The notes under the pieces: generated by a model
Seen by the model: only the letters and a program-made list of their open reading frames with translations
Database searches by the model: none
What the model was told of the DNA's origin: nothing
Shown: positions 1 to 14,100 of the stretch, one piece after another
Position numbering within the stretch: the first letter of the stretch is position 1
How the letters are laid out: each line of letters starts with the position of its first letter
Made by a program: the position numbers and the translations under genes
Assembly (NCBI GenBank): GCA_030267565.1
Contig: BRXU01000044.1
Span: forward strand, 256,001 to 320,000
Direction: 5' to 3'
Length of the DNA: 64,000 nucleotides
Source of the DNA: Pleodorina starrii
Lineage: Eukaryota; Chlorophyta; Chlorophyceae; Chlamydomonadales; Volvocaceae

Positions 1-222
1 AGATTGCGGCTTTCGCGGAGTTTGCGGCTTTCGCTTAGATTGCGGCTTTCGCTTAGATTGCGGCTTTCGCTTAGATTGCGGCTTTCGCGGAGTTTGCGGC
101 TTTCGCGGAGTTTGCGGCTTTCGCGGAGTTTGCGGCTTTCGCGGAGTTTGCGGCTTTCGCTTAGATTGCGGCTTTCGCGGAGTTTGCGGCTTTCGCTTAG
201 ATTGCGGCTTTCGCGGAGTTCG
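1..222. repeat. 18-bp minisatellite
   Basis: About twelve tandem copies of an 18-bp unit, alternating between GCGGCTTTCGCTTAGATT and GCGGCTTTCGCGGAGTTT. The array begins at the window edge, so its full size is unknown. It lies downstream of the last visible exon of the cysteine protease (minus strand), where a splice donor opens at 316, so it is probably inside an intron. It keeps an open frame because the period is a multiple of three, which creates a spurious Arg/Leu/Ser-rich reading frame. Confidence 0.9.
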
Positions 223-316
223 CTTGGTACAGACCCTGTGAGCGCGACTGAGTACGCAGTCCGCACGAACAGCGCCCGCCCGGACCCCCGCCCGCCAGTC
301 CCCGCCCCTTGCTCAC

Positions 317-2784
<2,468 letters not shown>

Positions 2785-3190
2785 AATATTCTTGACCGGT
2801 AAATTGTAACCTAATATTACCCAGAAAATCTTCCAAAGATTTCCGCAAGGGCTTTTCGAGCGTTAAAGTGCTCGTACCCCAACTAACATTGCCGTATTTT
2901 TGGTCAGAACTACCAACCAGAGCAGAATTACCAACTTAGCATCTACGCTACGACTCTTTGGTCGAATTCGGACAACAAACAACCTCTATACCGCACCTTT
3001 ACAAGGAACTTTTGCATAATCAGAGATGCAGTTTTTTTCCGATATTGCAGCGTCCCAAGCATGACAGCGCGAAGTGTGCTGAGAGGAGATCAGAATGTCC
3101 TCTAAAATAAAGCCAGAGATTAAGACTAGAGTATGGACCCCTTCTCCGACGATGGCTTTTGTGGCACCCAGAGGCGAGTCTTTGGCTTAG
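2785..3190. promoter_or_regulatory. Divergent promoter gap, protease / membrane protein
   Basis: A 406-bp AT-richer stretch between the protease start codon (minus, 2784) and the start of the membrane-protein gene (plus, 3191). Both 5' UTRs and promoters must fit here. No convincing TATA element or coding exon was recognised. Confidence 0.5.
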
Positions 3191-4551
3191 ATGCTTGCTA
3201 AATATGATTGTCCGCGAGTTTTTCTGGCTGGAACATACACGGAATTGCATTTTCGTGCAGGTTTGGCTGGTGTTGCTGTTGCTGTGTTGGCCACCGCCTT
3301 GGGCATCCTATCCGCTCTGCTGATATACATTTACTACCGCCGGAGAGTGGTAGGTGTCGCTGATTCTGCTTGTGACCGTGAGCATTTGCAGTTCGTCAAC
3401 GTTTTCAGGGGTGTCCCACACGTGCAATTGCTCGCTTCCTTGTCCTACAGAGGGCCGGTGGTCCTCGCTCCCGACGCGGCAAAGGGATGCCAACCGCGCC
3501 ACCAGTAACCGTGGACGCTGAGCTTATAGTCGAAGACTACAGACGCGGCAGCAGGCCGGCCTCCCGACGTCAGCAGCTGCCGTGGTTCCTGGATTTGATA
3601 TCGCCTGCTTCCGGGCAGCGGCAGCCGCTGTTTTCCGATCCTCCACGCGGGCTGAACCTTTCCCTCGCTCTGGATAGGCTGTGGAATAACACGGCGCCGG
3701 CGGCGGAGCCTCCGGGCGACGACCTGCAGGACGTAGTGCCGTATGACGACGGGCAGGCTAATGCCGCGGGGCCGCGATTCCTCGCCACCACCGCCAGCGG
3801 CAAGTCCCTCCAGGTGGTTGTCAAGACCGCTGCCGTGCCATCTCGCAACCCGCCTCCTCAAAACCAATCGGAGCGCCAGAGCGACGTCAACAGCCAGGAG
3901 TCCTTGCGGCCGTCACGCTCATGGCAGCCAGCACCTCCCGGCACAGAACAGCCCTACAACTCGGAAACACCTTCTCGTAGCCTCGTGGACGCGGATGCCG
4001 CCCTGCCTGAGACGCGTACCCTCCCGAACAGCTCCCCGCAACCCGACACGGCCAGCCGTACAATCTGGTCTGGAGCCGCCGCCGGCGCGGCGGGCGCCAA
4101 GAGCCAGGGCCCGCGCATCTCCGGCTCAAACGCCGCCTACTACGCGCCGGCGGCAGGGCCGCTTGAGGGCAAGCTCTCCGGTGCGGCTGCGGCACGACCT
4201 CCTCGCGCCGGCGCGGCGGCCACTGGCGCCACGTTGAGCGGAAGCGACACAGATTCTGACGAGCCCAATGAGGGGGCCTCCATGGGGAGGCCGCAACGCA
4301 GCCAGGAGATGCCGCGGGGTGTGGCCGTGGAGGCAGGGCAGGACTCGCCCGCGGGCTCGCCGGGCACGCCTCCTGCAGCTGGGCAGGGAGGCGTCAGGGG
4401 CGGCGCCGCCGCGACGAACCACTTGGGCCGTGTTGGCGATTTGGACCCCGCGGCGGCGTGGTACTCTCGGGCGCTGCACCGGCAGGTGTCGGCAGCAGCG
4501 CAGGCGGCGGCGCAGGCTGCCGCGGGCGCCTCGAAGGTGCACGTAGCGTGA
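3191..4551 (+). CDS. Single-pass membrane protein with long disordered tail
   Basis: Two exons, 3191-3349 and 3451-4551 (donor GTG|GTAGGT, acceptor CCTACAG|AGG, phase 0), give 419 residues. The chosen ATG at 3191 follows an in-frame TAG immediately. About residues 25-48 form one transmembrane helix (LAGVAVAVLATALGILSALL) followed by the stop-transfer sequence YRRR, so the N-terminus is short and extra-cytoplasmic or lumenal and the tail is probably cytoplasmic. The remaining 365 residues are rich in Pro, Ala, Ser and Gly, with an acidic patch (SDTDSDEPNEG) and an Ala-rich C-terminus containing WYSRALHRQVSAAAQAAAQA, a possible amphipathic helix. No known domain was recognised. A further upstream exon cannot be excluded. 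Neighbour: shares an upstream gap with the cysteine protease. Confidence 0.6.
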
Positions 4552-6906
4552 GGCATAATGGTCGGGATGAGGGCGGGTAATATAAACGGTACCGCAGCGG
4601 AGGGGCGTAGGAGACTGAGAACCCATTAATGCTTACCAGACATACCTATTATGCGGTATTCGCTTGGGCCTAGTGTTTGGGGGCAGGGAAAGGCAGCGTG
4701 TGGGACGTTGTCTTCAGAGGCCGGGCAGCAATTGCTTCTGTGCGCTCTGCTAGACTCAGTGCTGGAGTGGTGGTGAGCAATCGCGTTGGGTGGCATGAGC
4801 GTGAGTTGCCATCCGTCCAGATGGCAGATGCATTAACGAGGGACAGGGCAGCAGCTTGCTTGTGCGGTGGGGAACATGCGTTGTTACTGTCCCTGGGGCG
4901 CGTGCCGGACGAGGCGAGGCGTCGGGGATTTGATCGACAGAACGGAAAAAGTGAGTGGGAAGCGAATTAGCCCCGAAACATATGGATGGTGGTTGCCGGG
5001 TAGGGCGGACTGTCGGGGGCATCTGATCACCTCACTAGTACTCAGCTGGTCCTCCGGGCACACCGGAAATTTTCTTTATCATTGTAGTCGTGGGAGAGGG
5101 GATGTATGCTGCCACACCGCGGCCTAAGTCATCTTGATGGGGGGTGGGAGGCTTGCGGGTGGCGAGGTACCACCGCCGGCGGGGCGTGCCCGCAGCGGCT
5201 GAGCTGGTATTGGTCAGTGAGAGACACAGCTCTGAGCTGAACACTCGGGAATGAAGGTCGCGGGCTTCTGGATGCAGCATGCTGACATGTTTGTCTGCGG
5301 GGCTGCAGGTCTGGCGCTGACACAATATGACGCGGTGAGTGTAGAGCTGCCGAGTACCCAAGACGAGCGTCCTGGGCGCATCGATTTTCAAAGCGCATGC
5401 TCCTTCCCTCGGCCGAGCCCAGTGGTGGGCCCAGTGCATTTCATGTTTAAGACCATCGCCCTGGCAAGAAGGGCTGGACATGACAGGAACATTGTGACGG
5501 GTGGAAAACATAGCGCGGGCTTCCCTCCCATTCTCCTGACGTGGCCTAGCGGTGTGGCAACCTACCTGCCATGCCGCCATGTGGCGAGCCACTGCCAGTA
5601 GCCTACTACTATATTTTGGCTCGATATAGTGATGTCGTGATACGGTGTGATTTGTACGTGTTCTTGGCAATGCTGAAGTGTACGTGTTCTCTTTCAGGCC
5701 TTGGGTGGCGAAGTGTGGACGGCCTGGCACGGCGGCAGGCGGGGTTAGGGCCGCGGGGTGGCTTTGGGCGGGGGCAGGCGGTTGGGGCGGCCGTGCGCGC
5801 CGCCACGTGGTTTCGGAGCTGGTAGGGCGCTGGCAGAGTTTCCTGGGGGCACTGCGGTGTGCCGAGCAGAATAGCGTCGATATTCGATATACGGTGGGTC
5901 TCGTGGATTGTTTTTTCCTAGTCAGCGGAAAGCCGATGGGGGAGGGCCCCGCGCCAATAGTCATTTGACATTCGTGCGATTTTTGCGGCTACGCGCGGGC
6001 GCGACGGAGCCACCACAAGTCACTGGAATGCAGCCTGGCGCGATGAGGCCCATCGCGGCCTCGTGCATTGCGCGCTTGTGAGGGGCTCTGACAGCTTCGA
6101 GGCCCTTGGACCTGACTGAACAAGTCCGTAGCTTGTACATGAAGACATTGTACACGAAGACAGTCCCGGTTCCAAAGTGCCTCTTCAGGACATGTGTGAG
6201 CCTGTCTGAAGTGTAAACCTGAGCAGCATCGGAGGGCAGCTGCTGACGCGCACAGCGTACGATGCTGTTTCGTGGCCTCCCGCATCCCCAGGAGTGTGTG
6301 TAGTGGGTACGCCCACATCCTATCCGACTCAACCGACCGAACAGGGGATACCCAAGGCAAGGGCTGCCTGGCACGAGTCCGTCTAGGGAGAGCTGGCACT
6401 GGGTCTGCCTGAAAAGCGCATCCTGCAGCCCACTGCAACGACGCCAACAGGCGAAGCCTCACCGTCAGGAACAGCATCACAAGGTGCACTTAGTGCGACA
6501 CCACAAGTAGCGATGACACCCGATGCACCTAATGCAGCTCAAGTAGGCACATGCAGGACGGGGCAGATCCAGACAGGGGAAAAAAACCTCAAGCCGCACT
6601 GCAACGCTGCTGAGGACAGCATCGCCGCCTTGCACGGTCGAACACTTAGTTTGGTCTGACTGTCGCAGCCGCAGTGCACCAAGGGCCACTTGGCCTTCTA
6701 GCTCGAACGTCCCCCTTCCAGGGTATGGAGCCCACTGTAATACCAAGCCGCAATCTGTGCTTCCTACACGCATCCCTCAGACCGGCAGAGAAAAAAGGGC
6801 AGACACACACGCCCGAAAATGTGTGAGGCATGTACCGCCCGTTGTGGAAAAAGAATCAGCATTAAAGCACACTCCGCACAGCCCTCCCGCCCGCCCTCAC
6901 ACCACC
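4552..6906. other. Convergent 3' region, no gene supported
   Basis: 2.35 kb between the plus-strand membrane gene (stop 4551) and the minus-strand GST gene (stop 6907). It should hold both 3' UTRs; a TGTAA at 6212-6216 and another inside the dispersed repeat at 6648-6742 are candidate plus-strand polyadenylation signals. Open frames of up to 309 codons exist (minus, 5035-5964) but show no domain, no splice support and unalgal composition, so none is called. Confidence 0.5.
6648..6742 (+). repeat. Dispersed repeat family 1, copy A
   Basis: Carries the family core: TTTGGTCTG, then CAGTGCACCAAGGGCCA, CCCCCTTCCAGGG and the end block TGGAGCCCACTGTAAT. Related copies are at 8793-8890 (minus), 14165-14280 and 24010-24105. 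It lies between convergent genes, and its TGTAA could serve as a polyadenylation signal. Confidence 0.6.
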
Positions 6907-9229
6907 TCACAGCTTGGACGCGGCGGCGGCGGCCCTCGTCAGCACAGCGTGCGCATCGGTGTAGTGCGGCTCGCAGGCGTCGCGCACCCGCTGGCGCCAG
7001 GCCCGTACGGCAGGGTACGGCCCCAGGATCTCGTCCAGGCTGATGCCGTGCACGTGCGGCTGCAGCATCACCAGTTGCTCCAGCTCGCAGGCAGCCAGCA
7101 GGTCGGCGGTGCAGGGCCGGTCGCCGGTCATGAAGGGCCGGGCACCGCCCTCCAGCCAGGTGGTCTCCAGGCCGGTGAGGGCCAGCTGGGAAAGGGTGGG
7201 GGCGGGCCGGGGCCGCCGGGCAGGTAGGCCGGGTAACCTCGCGTGGTTGGTCATTGGGAATGAATAGTTCACTATAACGATCACACCAAAGGTTCGGGCT
7301 AGGCGGGCCAGAGACGCGCCTTCGAATGAATCCTCCGCGCCTTCAAAGGGTAGTGTTCACTGCGGGCCACTGCCAACCGGCGGTAAGCCGCGCCAGGCGG
7401 CGGCGGCGCTGCGAAGAGAGCAAGACGACCCCGGGCTGGGACCCCGGGCTGGGGATGCAGAGCGGACCTGCCCACCTAGTTCGCGACGGCGTTCTCCTGC
7501 CACCCACTCACCCACCCACCCATTCACCCACCTGCAGCGTCTTGAGGCCGTCCGCCGCCACTCGCTCGTCGGCCGGCAGTCCCAGCCGCTTGGCCACCAC
7601 CTTGTGGAACGCAACACGCATGGCGCCCGCGCGGATGTTGCCTGGCGAGGGGGCGGGAGGGATATTGTCTCATAGTGAGAATGCGGGGGGGCAATGGGGA
7701 GGGGTAGGCCGCATGTCAGCAAGTGAGGGTCAGGAACTCAGGATGGGCGGGGGGCCTTAGACTGAAGACTGCCTGCCTGTCGCGGGTGGGCCGGGCCGTT
7801 ACGCGGCTGCTGCGGGTTTGCGGGCCTGTTGACACCGCGAGCCTCGCGGGCGGGACTGCTCCACACACATGATAGGGGCCTTTGCCACGGCATCAAACCC
7901 TCTGCCTTCCGCGCCTCCGGTCCCAAAGACCCCAACCACCTTGGTACCAGTGCAGCGCCGCGTCGACCCGCGCCCGCTGTACGGGGTCGGTCCTCGGGTA
8001 CCAGTGCTCCGGAACCAGCTCCGGGAACTTGTACGACAAGTACGACATGATCGCGGCGCTCTCCGGCAGCCGCAGGCAGCCGCTGCTTGCGCCCCCGGCG
8101 CCGCTGGAGTCCTCCGCGGTGCTGACTCTGACAGCGACCCGCGGGTCCTCCAGCAGCGGCACCTTGCCCAGGGGGTTGAGGGCCAGATAGGCGGGGGAGC
8201 GGGTCTCCCCCTTGTGGATCAGCACCGGCTTAACATCCACCGGGAGCGTGTTGATCCTGGTGGGTTTCAGAGGCAAGCGAAGCGCGGGATGGGGGTAAGG
8301 GGCAGGGGGGTTTGGACACGGCATCAGGGCAGGGGCAGAGGAGGAGGAGGAGGAGGAGGAGGAGGAGGGGCAGTGAGGGCGGCGCCGGGAGCTGCGCAAG
8401 GACAAGGCTGACGCAAATTTGGCGCGCAGATTGTGCAAGCTTGGTCTTCCGGGGTTGCTGGGCAGCTGCATTTCAGTACTTGGGGCGCCGTCCTTCGAAA
8501 ATGTGGGAGCTGGTTTCGGTTGGATCGGATCGAAACGAATCGGATCGGGTCAGAAGGGATCGGGGCAGTCGTGCGACAAAACGTCGCTCGCTTGGCCCAG
8601 GTATGACGGACGCATACCGTAAGGCCTGCGGCCGTTCCCACACTATGATGTGCGATGAGCGTGGCAAGGCTTCGTACGGGAGCAGTGCACGAGGAGGTGT
8701 CATGCACGTCTTTGGGTACACAGTGTACACAATCCCGCACGGTGCACACCTCCAGCGTGCACGGTTGCGGAGCGTGTGTGTGTTTGTGTGTTTGTTACAG
8801 TGGGCTCCAGAATTTTGAAGAGTGGGTCCAACGGGCGAGCTGGCCGTGCACTGTACCGGTGGCGACCAGGGCAGCCGAGGCGCCCACCCAGACCAGACAG
8901 CGCAAGTCACCCAGACAGGAATGAACGAGCCCGGGGGGAAGGCTCAGAAACCCGCAGCCACGGAACAATTTGCCATGAGGCTCTCTCATGGGCGACGTGC
9001 CCCGGTCCCCCACAAGTAGGCGCCCCAACAGACTGTGCAGCTGGCAGAGCATACGGCAGGCGGCATGGTATGTCACCCAGTGGGTGCTTTAACCCATCTC
9101 ATTACACTTGCACACAGTCAGTCCCCATGCCCAACCCCGTTCCTGCCTGCTAAAAATTATCACGGCTCGGGATGGCTGGGACATGAAGTCCGCGTACAGG
9201 CGCAACTGGGGTTCTTCCAGACGGGCCAT
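6907..9229 (-). CDS. Glutathione S-transferase, theta-like
   Basis: Four exons: 9229-9147, 8256-7940, 7641-7532, 7185-6907; 262 residues. The N-terminal thioredoxin-like domain begins RLYADFMSQPSRAV, where the Ser of SQPSR matches the catalytic Ser region of theta GSTs, and continues with NPLGKVPLLEDP (cis-Pro loop) and the glutathione-gamma-glutamyl site LPESAAIMSYLSYKF. The C-terminal helical domain includes RPFMTGDRPCTADLLAACEL, the conserved N-capping box region. Family role: conjugation of glutathione to electrophiles in the cytosol, or peroxidase activity. Exon 1 ends at AGCAG|GCAGGA, a GC donor inferred because it alone restores frame to exon 2. Intron 1 holds repeat family 1 copy D and a GAG microsatellite. 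An insertion (RVAVRVSTAEDSSGAGGASS) lies between the NPLGKVP and PESAAI motifs. Head-to-head with the UEV gene, 351 bp apart. Confidence 0.9.
8338..8371. repeat. GAG trinucleotide microsatellite
   Basis: About eleven GAG units in intron 1 of the GST gene, close to its 3' splice site; on the GST strand it is CTC-rich and may serve as polypyrimidine tract. Confidence 0.85.
8793..8890 (-). repeat. Dispersed repeat family 1, copy D (inverted)
   Basis: Read on the minus strand: GGTCTGGGTGGGCGCC, CAGTGCACGGCCAGCTCGCC, CTCTTCAAAATTC and TGGAGCCCACTGTAACAAAC. It shares the core and the TGTAAC end with copies A, B and C. It lies in intron 1 of the GST gene, in the same orientation as that gene. Confidence 0.65.
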
Positions 9230-9580
9230 CCTGCCTTCCGGTATTGCAGGCAGATGAACCCGCTGTTGACCTGCAGATCACGCTCTAACAGATCACTACA
9301 GCAAGTATCAAGGCAGGCTGACGCGCACCGTAGTTTCGGAGAGAGCGCCTGATACTCCCGCCGGCACAAGACTACGTAGTGAATTATGCCAACAAGGTAA
9401 CTGTTTTGTGCCGTAGTTGTTTTTGCTGCAAAAAGACGCGGAGGGTCCCGGGACCGGAGTGGTCGTCGTACTGCACTACCCGGGTTGTCGCTTGCCTCCC
9501 TACCGATTCCCTATTTTATCAGATACTGTATACAGTAATATCTTTCGACATTACTCGTTTTATAGTGCCTTCTAGGGAAA
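9230..9580. promoter_or_regulatory. Bidirectional promoter gap, GST / UEV
   Basis: 351 bp separating the start codons of two head-to-head genes. The part next to the UEV gene is AT-rich (TTTTATAGTG about 20 bp before the ATG). Shared regulation of a stress-type GST and a DNA-damage-type UEV is possible but is only inferred from spacing. Confidence 0.5.
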
Positions 9581-10003
9581 ATGTCTGTTCAGGTCCCAAG
9601 ATCTTTCAGACTTCTTGAAGAGCTGGACCGCGGCGAGAAGGGCTTTGGCGATGGGACAGTGTCATATGGAATGGAGGACCCTGACGACATCCACATGCGG
9701 AACTGGACGGGGACGATTATTGGTCCGCCCAACACGGTTCACGACGGGCGCATTTACTCGCTCAAGCTTCACTGCGATTTGAACTACCCTGAGCAGCCGC
9801 CTAGGATCTGGTTCAAGTCTCGCATTAACCTGGCCTGCGTCGATCAGCGGGACGGCCGCGTCGACCCCAGCAAGTTCCACATGCTCGGCAACTGGAAGCG
9901 CGAGTACACGCTTGAGCAGCTGCTCACGGAGATTCGGCGGGACATGTCCTCACCAACCAACCGCAAGCTGCCACAGCCGCCCGAGGGAACGAACTACAAC
10001 TAG
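9581..10003 (+). CDS. UEV1: Ubiquitin-conjugating enzyme variant (UEV1/MMS2)
   Basis: Intronless, 140 residues, starting ATGTCTGTTCAGGTCCC. The whole protein matches the UEV family: [67 protein letters not shown] and the C-terminal [12 protein letters not shown]. Like other UEVs it has the E2 fold but no catalytic Cys: the HPN-Cys block is replaced by [15 protein letters not shown], in which the single Cys is not in the E2 active-site context. Known family role: obligate partner of Ubc13 for Lys63-linked ubiquitin chains in post-replication repair and signalling. Length is typical. Lack of introns is unusual beside its intron-rich neighbours. Confidence 0.96.
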   Translation: MSVQVPRSFRLLEELDRGEKGFGDGTVSYGMEDPDDIHMRNWTGTIIGPPNTVHDGRIYSLKLHCDLNYPEQPPRIWFKSRINLACVDQRDGRVDPSKFHMLGNWKREYTLEQLLTEIRRDMSSPTNRKLPQPPEGTNYN

Positions 10004-11108
10004 AGGAGCGGCTGCGGAGCTGACTGGCAACGGTTAGAATCCACTGGATTGCTGAAAGTGTTATGGCATTGGCGGGGTAAGGGGATGTCGGATTTCTGGG
10101 TGGGCGAGCCCATGTGCATCTGGGCGCGCGTTTGCGGTTTGGGGGACGCGGGTATTGTTGTGCCCGGCTGAATTGTGCATAGAAGACGCAGTATGCGTGG
10201 ATCGGTACGTGCTGGGTGCTGAATGAACCTGGGCGGCGGTTGGCTTGCGGTGTCGTGTGAACGACAGCTCCCGGACAGCGTTTTCGCATCTGAGACGACT
10301 GTGGCCGTTGGTATTTGTATCATAGACTTAAGACCTGCCCCGAGATGGCCTCGGCCGAGGCGAACGTGGCATGTAGCGGCGTGTAACCGTTACCCGACAA
10401 CACGGTCCTGGCGCCCCTCCACTCGCACAATATGCGCAATGCATGCTGGGAAGTAGCCGACGCACACCACGCCCTACGGCTTGCTAATCGCATCCTCACC
10501 GAATCACGACGGAACACTGTTGACATACCATCGTGCTGGGCATGGCGCGTGGTGCCGCCGCGCATGTGGTGGGCACGGCACGTGTTCACTTGCTATCTTT
10601 AACCAGTGAGTAACCACTGGAGATGGGATGCGCCATAATCCCACATGGCGACATGGGTCGTGGCCGCTTCGTCACTGCGTTCCAGCTCCGCTCCACATGC
10701 TACACACGGGGCACGTGTCAAGCTGGTAGGTGACGCGGTTCGCGTGCTGTGCCACTGCTGTTTCGTGACCTCCGATCTTGCGATGGCACACTTAGTGTAA
10801 TGCCAGCCGGCACGGTCATCAAGCACACGATTGGAAGTTCGCATGGCGATCTGGGATATGCTGCAATTCATGATCACCGCACGATACACCCATTACCCAC
10901 CGACCCATGTGCTGGGTTCACGATACACAACCCTGTGTTGCATTTCTGGCCAGCGAGGGCAAATTCACGTAGGATCACATAGCCGCGCATGTTCGCGTAG
11001 CGTGGCCACACCGCACACGCGTGCGCGCGGGGCATCGCAGCCCGCCGCCTCCCTGGTCAATGGCCTCCGCCGCCAGCAATAACCAACGCGCCACCTGGGC
11101 TGGATACC
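10004..11108. other. 3' UTR / intergenic between convergent genes
   Basis: 1.1 kb between the UEV stop and the stop of the giant minus-strand gene. Plus-strand TGTAA signals occur at 10382-10386 and 10796-10800. A minus-strand stretch at about 10320-10490 translates as ALRILCEWRGA then GNGYTPLHATFASA, which resembles ankyrin repeats, but nothing else supports a gene. An imperfect inverted repeat CCAGTG...CACTGG is near 10603. Confidence 0.45.
10796..10800 (+). terminator. Candidate TGTAA polyadenylation signal, UEV gene
   Basis: TGTAA about 790 bp after the UEV stop codon, a usual 3' UTR length in Chlamydomonas. An earlier TGTAA at 10382-10386 is an alternative. Confidence 0.4.
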
Positions 11109-14100
11109 TTAGTTAACCCCCACCACTGTGTACGGCCGCGTCGCGTCGATCAGCCGCAGCGTGTCCTCCAGTGTCGTATAGCGGTACGACCCGGGTGCCG
11201 TTGTGGTGACGCCCACGATGCGGCTGGCCCCGGCTAAGCCCGATGGTTGCTGCTGCCCCGGCTCCGCCCCCCCGGCGGCGCCGCCAGCAGGAGCTGCCGA
11301 CCCGGGCGCTGCAGCCGCCGTTGCGGTGGTGGTCCGTAGCAGCACCACCTTTTCCTGGCTGGGGACAACGGATGGCATGGAGGCTCGCGTCGCCGCCAGC
11401 CGGGCGCGCACGCGGGCCAGCTGCGCACGATACACATCTGAGGCGCCCTGCTCCGCCACGATATCCTCGTAGCTCACCTGGCCTGCGGTGCGGGGCAGTT
11501 GGGTCGGTGGTGGGTGGAGTGGTGGACGGGCGATGGAGTGCGGGGCGGCAGCAGGAGCGGCGTTGGGGCCGTGTGGCGGCGGGCATGCCGGGTGGGTCTG
11601 GGGAGCAACTGGATGGCAAAGGACTTGAGAGTGTGGAGGGTGGAGCTGCTGGGGTCAGTGGGATGGTGGGAATTGTTGCGGGATGGGGACGAGCTTCGGC
11701 TGTGCGCTTGTGCGCGGCTTGGTCCCTGTCGTGGAGCGCGAGGGACAAGGAGTCGCTGTGCGGGGAGCCCCCAACGGGATTGAGGGGAGATGATGTGGGT
11801 ACGGTAGAGGCGTCGCACCTTTGGATCGCGAACGAGCAGGGACCGCGTCGGGGGCTGGTGGCCTGAGCAGTCCGCCCCCCGGCATCCACGTGTCGTCCAT
11901 CCACAATGGATGGCCCCGAGCCTACCCGCTCGCCCGTGCCTGATCCCTCCCTAAGCACCCCGGTTGCGCCCAACCCTTCCCTAGCGCATCACCGTGCACG
12001 CAGCACACCCCCTGCCACCTCACACCGCAGCCACCTCGCGTCTTGCGTCCACCCTGGCACCCCTCCTTTGTTAAGTTGCCACCCCCTCTACGCTTCACTC
12101 CTGGCGGCCCCGTGCCCGTTTCCCCCCCCCCTCCCCCTGACTCCTCTTCGACTCACTCGACACCGCTGCCGCCGTCTTGATCAGGTCCGCCCGGATGGTC
12201 CGCACCGTTGCCGGGTCCAGCCCCGGGAATCCTCCGCTGTTGAGCACCGCACCAAAGCGCTGCAGCGTGCTCTGCGGGGCAGGCGGGGGAAGGGCGCGTG
12301 GGCAGGAGGGGGCACAGCATTCTGGGTGACGCGTTGGGGGACGGAACAACGGGTGCCCGCGTCAGGGGGCCCCCAGGAGCAGGTGCCGGCCCGCTGGACC
12401 CAAACTGCCACGTCTCAGCGCGGCTGAGGTCACCGAAGCAGCTGGTGATAGGGCAGATGGCGAGCAGGGAACAGCCTCCGACCCTCCCCACGAGCTTGGC
12501 GCGCATATACACCGCAGCCTCCCTGCCCACCAGGGCGGGGACGCCTCACAGGTTATGCACCGGAATAAAATCCGCACCCCAGCCCCAAGTGTAAGCCCCA
12601 AGACAGCCTACAGCCCGCCGACGCTTTCGCAGCTTAGACATCGGACAACCCGCACATTTGCGCTCACGCCGACAATGCAATCGTCGTGGTGGCGCACAAC
12701 ACAGCCACTCAAATCAAGACGAGCGGCCCCCGCACCTGAGCGCTGAACAAGGGCAGGCCCCCTGCCGGAGCCCCGTAGGCCCCGTAGCCCCCCCCGTAAC
12801 CCGTGAAAGAGCTGGCGGCGGACATCCCCGTCCCGGTGGCCGCAGCAGCAGCAGCAGCAGGGCCACCAGCGAAGTGTTGCTGTGGCTGCTGCTGGAGGTG
12901 GGGCGGGGCCATGCCAGGCACCGGCACGCCGCCGGTTGCGGTCCCCACGCCCAGCGCAGGCCCCGCGGCAACAGCCCCCGGCGCAGGTGGCGGCTGGCCG
13001 ACCCCGCCGACAGCAGGCGGGTGTGCGCCTGCCCCGGCCGCCGCCGCCGCCGCTCCCTGAGCCTTGGCAGCGGAAGGGGGCTGATGTTGGGCCGCTGGCG
13101 CGGCGGCCGTGCTTTCGCCGCCGACGCCGCCGCCGGGCGCCAGCCCGTCCGCAAATTTGACGTGATGGTGTGCAAGGTGTGGATGCTGGTGCTGGTTAGG
13201 CTGGTAGTGGCCGGCCATGGCGCTATGCGGCCGCGCCGGCGCCGCCGGTGCACCGCCGTAAGCTGCAGCGGCGGCGGCGGCGGCCGCCGCAGCTTGGGGC
13301 CCCGGCGGCGCGAAGCCGGGCATGGGCGGTTGGGCGGGTGCGGGGTAGGGTGGGTAGAGGTAGGGGATGGGCGGCGGCAGGTACTGCAGCACGGATGTGA
13401 CGGCCGCGGGCGACGCCGGGGCGACGGCCGGCGGCGGCGGGTAGGGCGGGTAGGGCGGCATCATACCGTACGGCATCATGCCGTATGGCGATCCGTACGG
13501 GTAAGGTGGATACGGGTACGCGTACGGCGGGTAGGCGCCCGGCTGCTGGTACTGCTGCTGCTCCGCCGCCGCCCCGGGCCCATGCGCCTCCGCTGCGGCG
13601 CCTGTGCCAGCGGGCTGGGGGTGTTGCTGCTGCTGCTGCTGCTGCCCGCGGCCGGCGCCGTCCGTCGAAAGCCGCTTGCTGGAGGCCTGCGCGGCCAGAC
13701 CGCCGGCGGCGGCGGCGGCGGCTGCGCCTGTGTTTGTTGGCAGAATGCGCGCCATTTGGTTGGGCAGCATGGGGTCGTCTGCCATGGTGATTGAGAGGCT
13801 GGCGGTGCGTTTGAAGCCGGAGCTGGACTTGATGATGCTGCCCACGCGGCTCAGCATACGGGAGCTGAGGAGGAGAGGGTGGGAGCGGGGAGAGGGTCGA
13901 TGGGGGCAAAAGTTGGTGGGGACGGGATGCCGGCGGGAAGTTGTGGGAAGGGAGCGGGGAGAGGGGCTTGGCGGGGAGAGGGGCCTGGCGGGTGGCGCCG
14001 TGGCGGCCGTGGACGTGGGGAGCGGTACCAGGTGCGGACTGCGCTGAGAAAGAAGCCCAGCGCCCCCTCCCCGCACCCCGCTTCTTTCGGGCGCCCCATC

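Noticed and set aside
1..222. CRISPR-like array
   Set aside because: Repeats are contiguous without spacers, and the genome is eukaryotic.
5035..5964. 309-codon minus-strand open frame
   Set aside because: Composition is unlike algal coding sequence, no domain is visible, and it sits in the expected 3' UTR of the membrane-protein gene.
12658..13794. 378-codon plus-strand open frame
   Set aside because: Antisense shadow of exon 14 of the giant gene; Arg/Gly-rich reading caused by GC-rich codons of the real frame.
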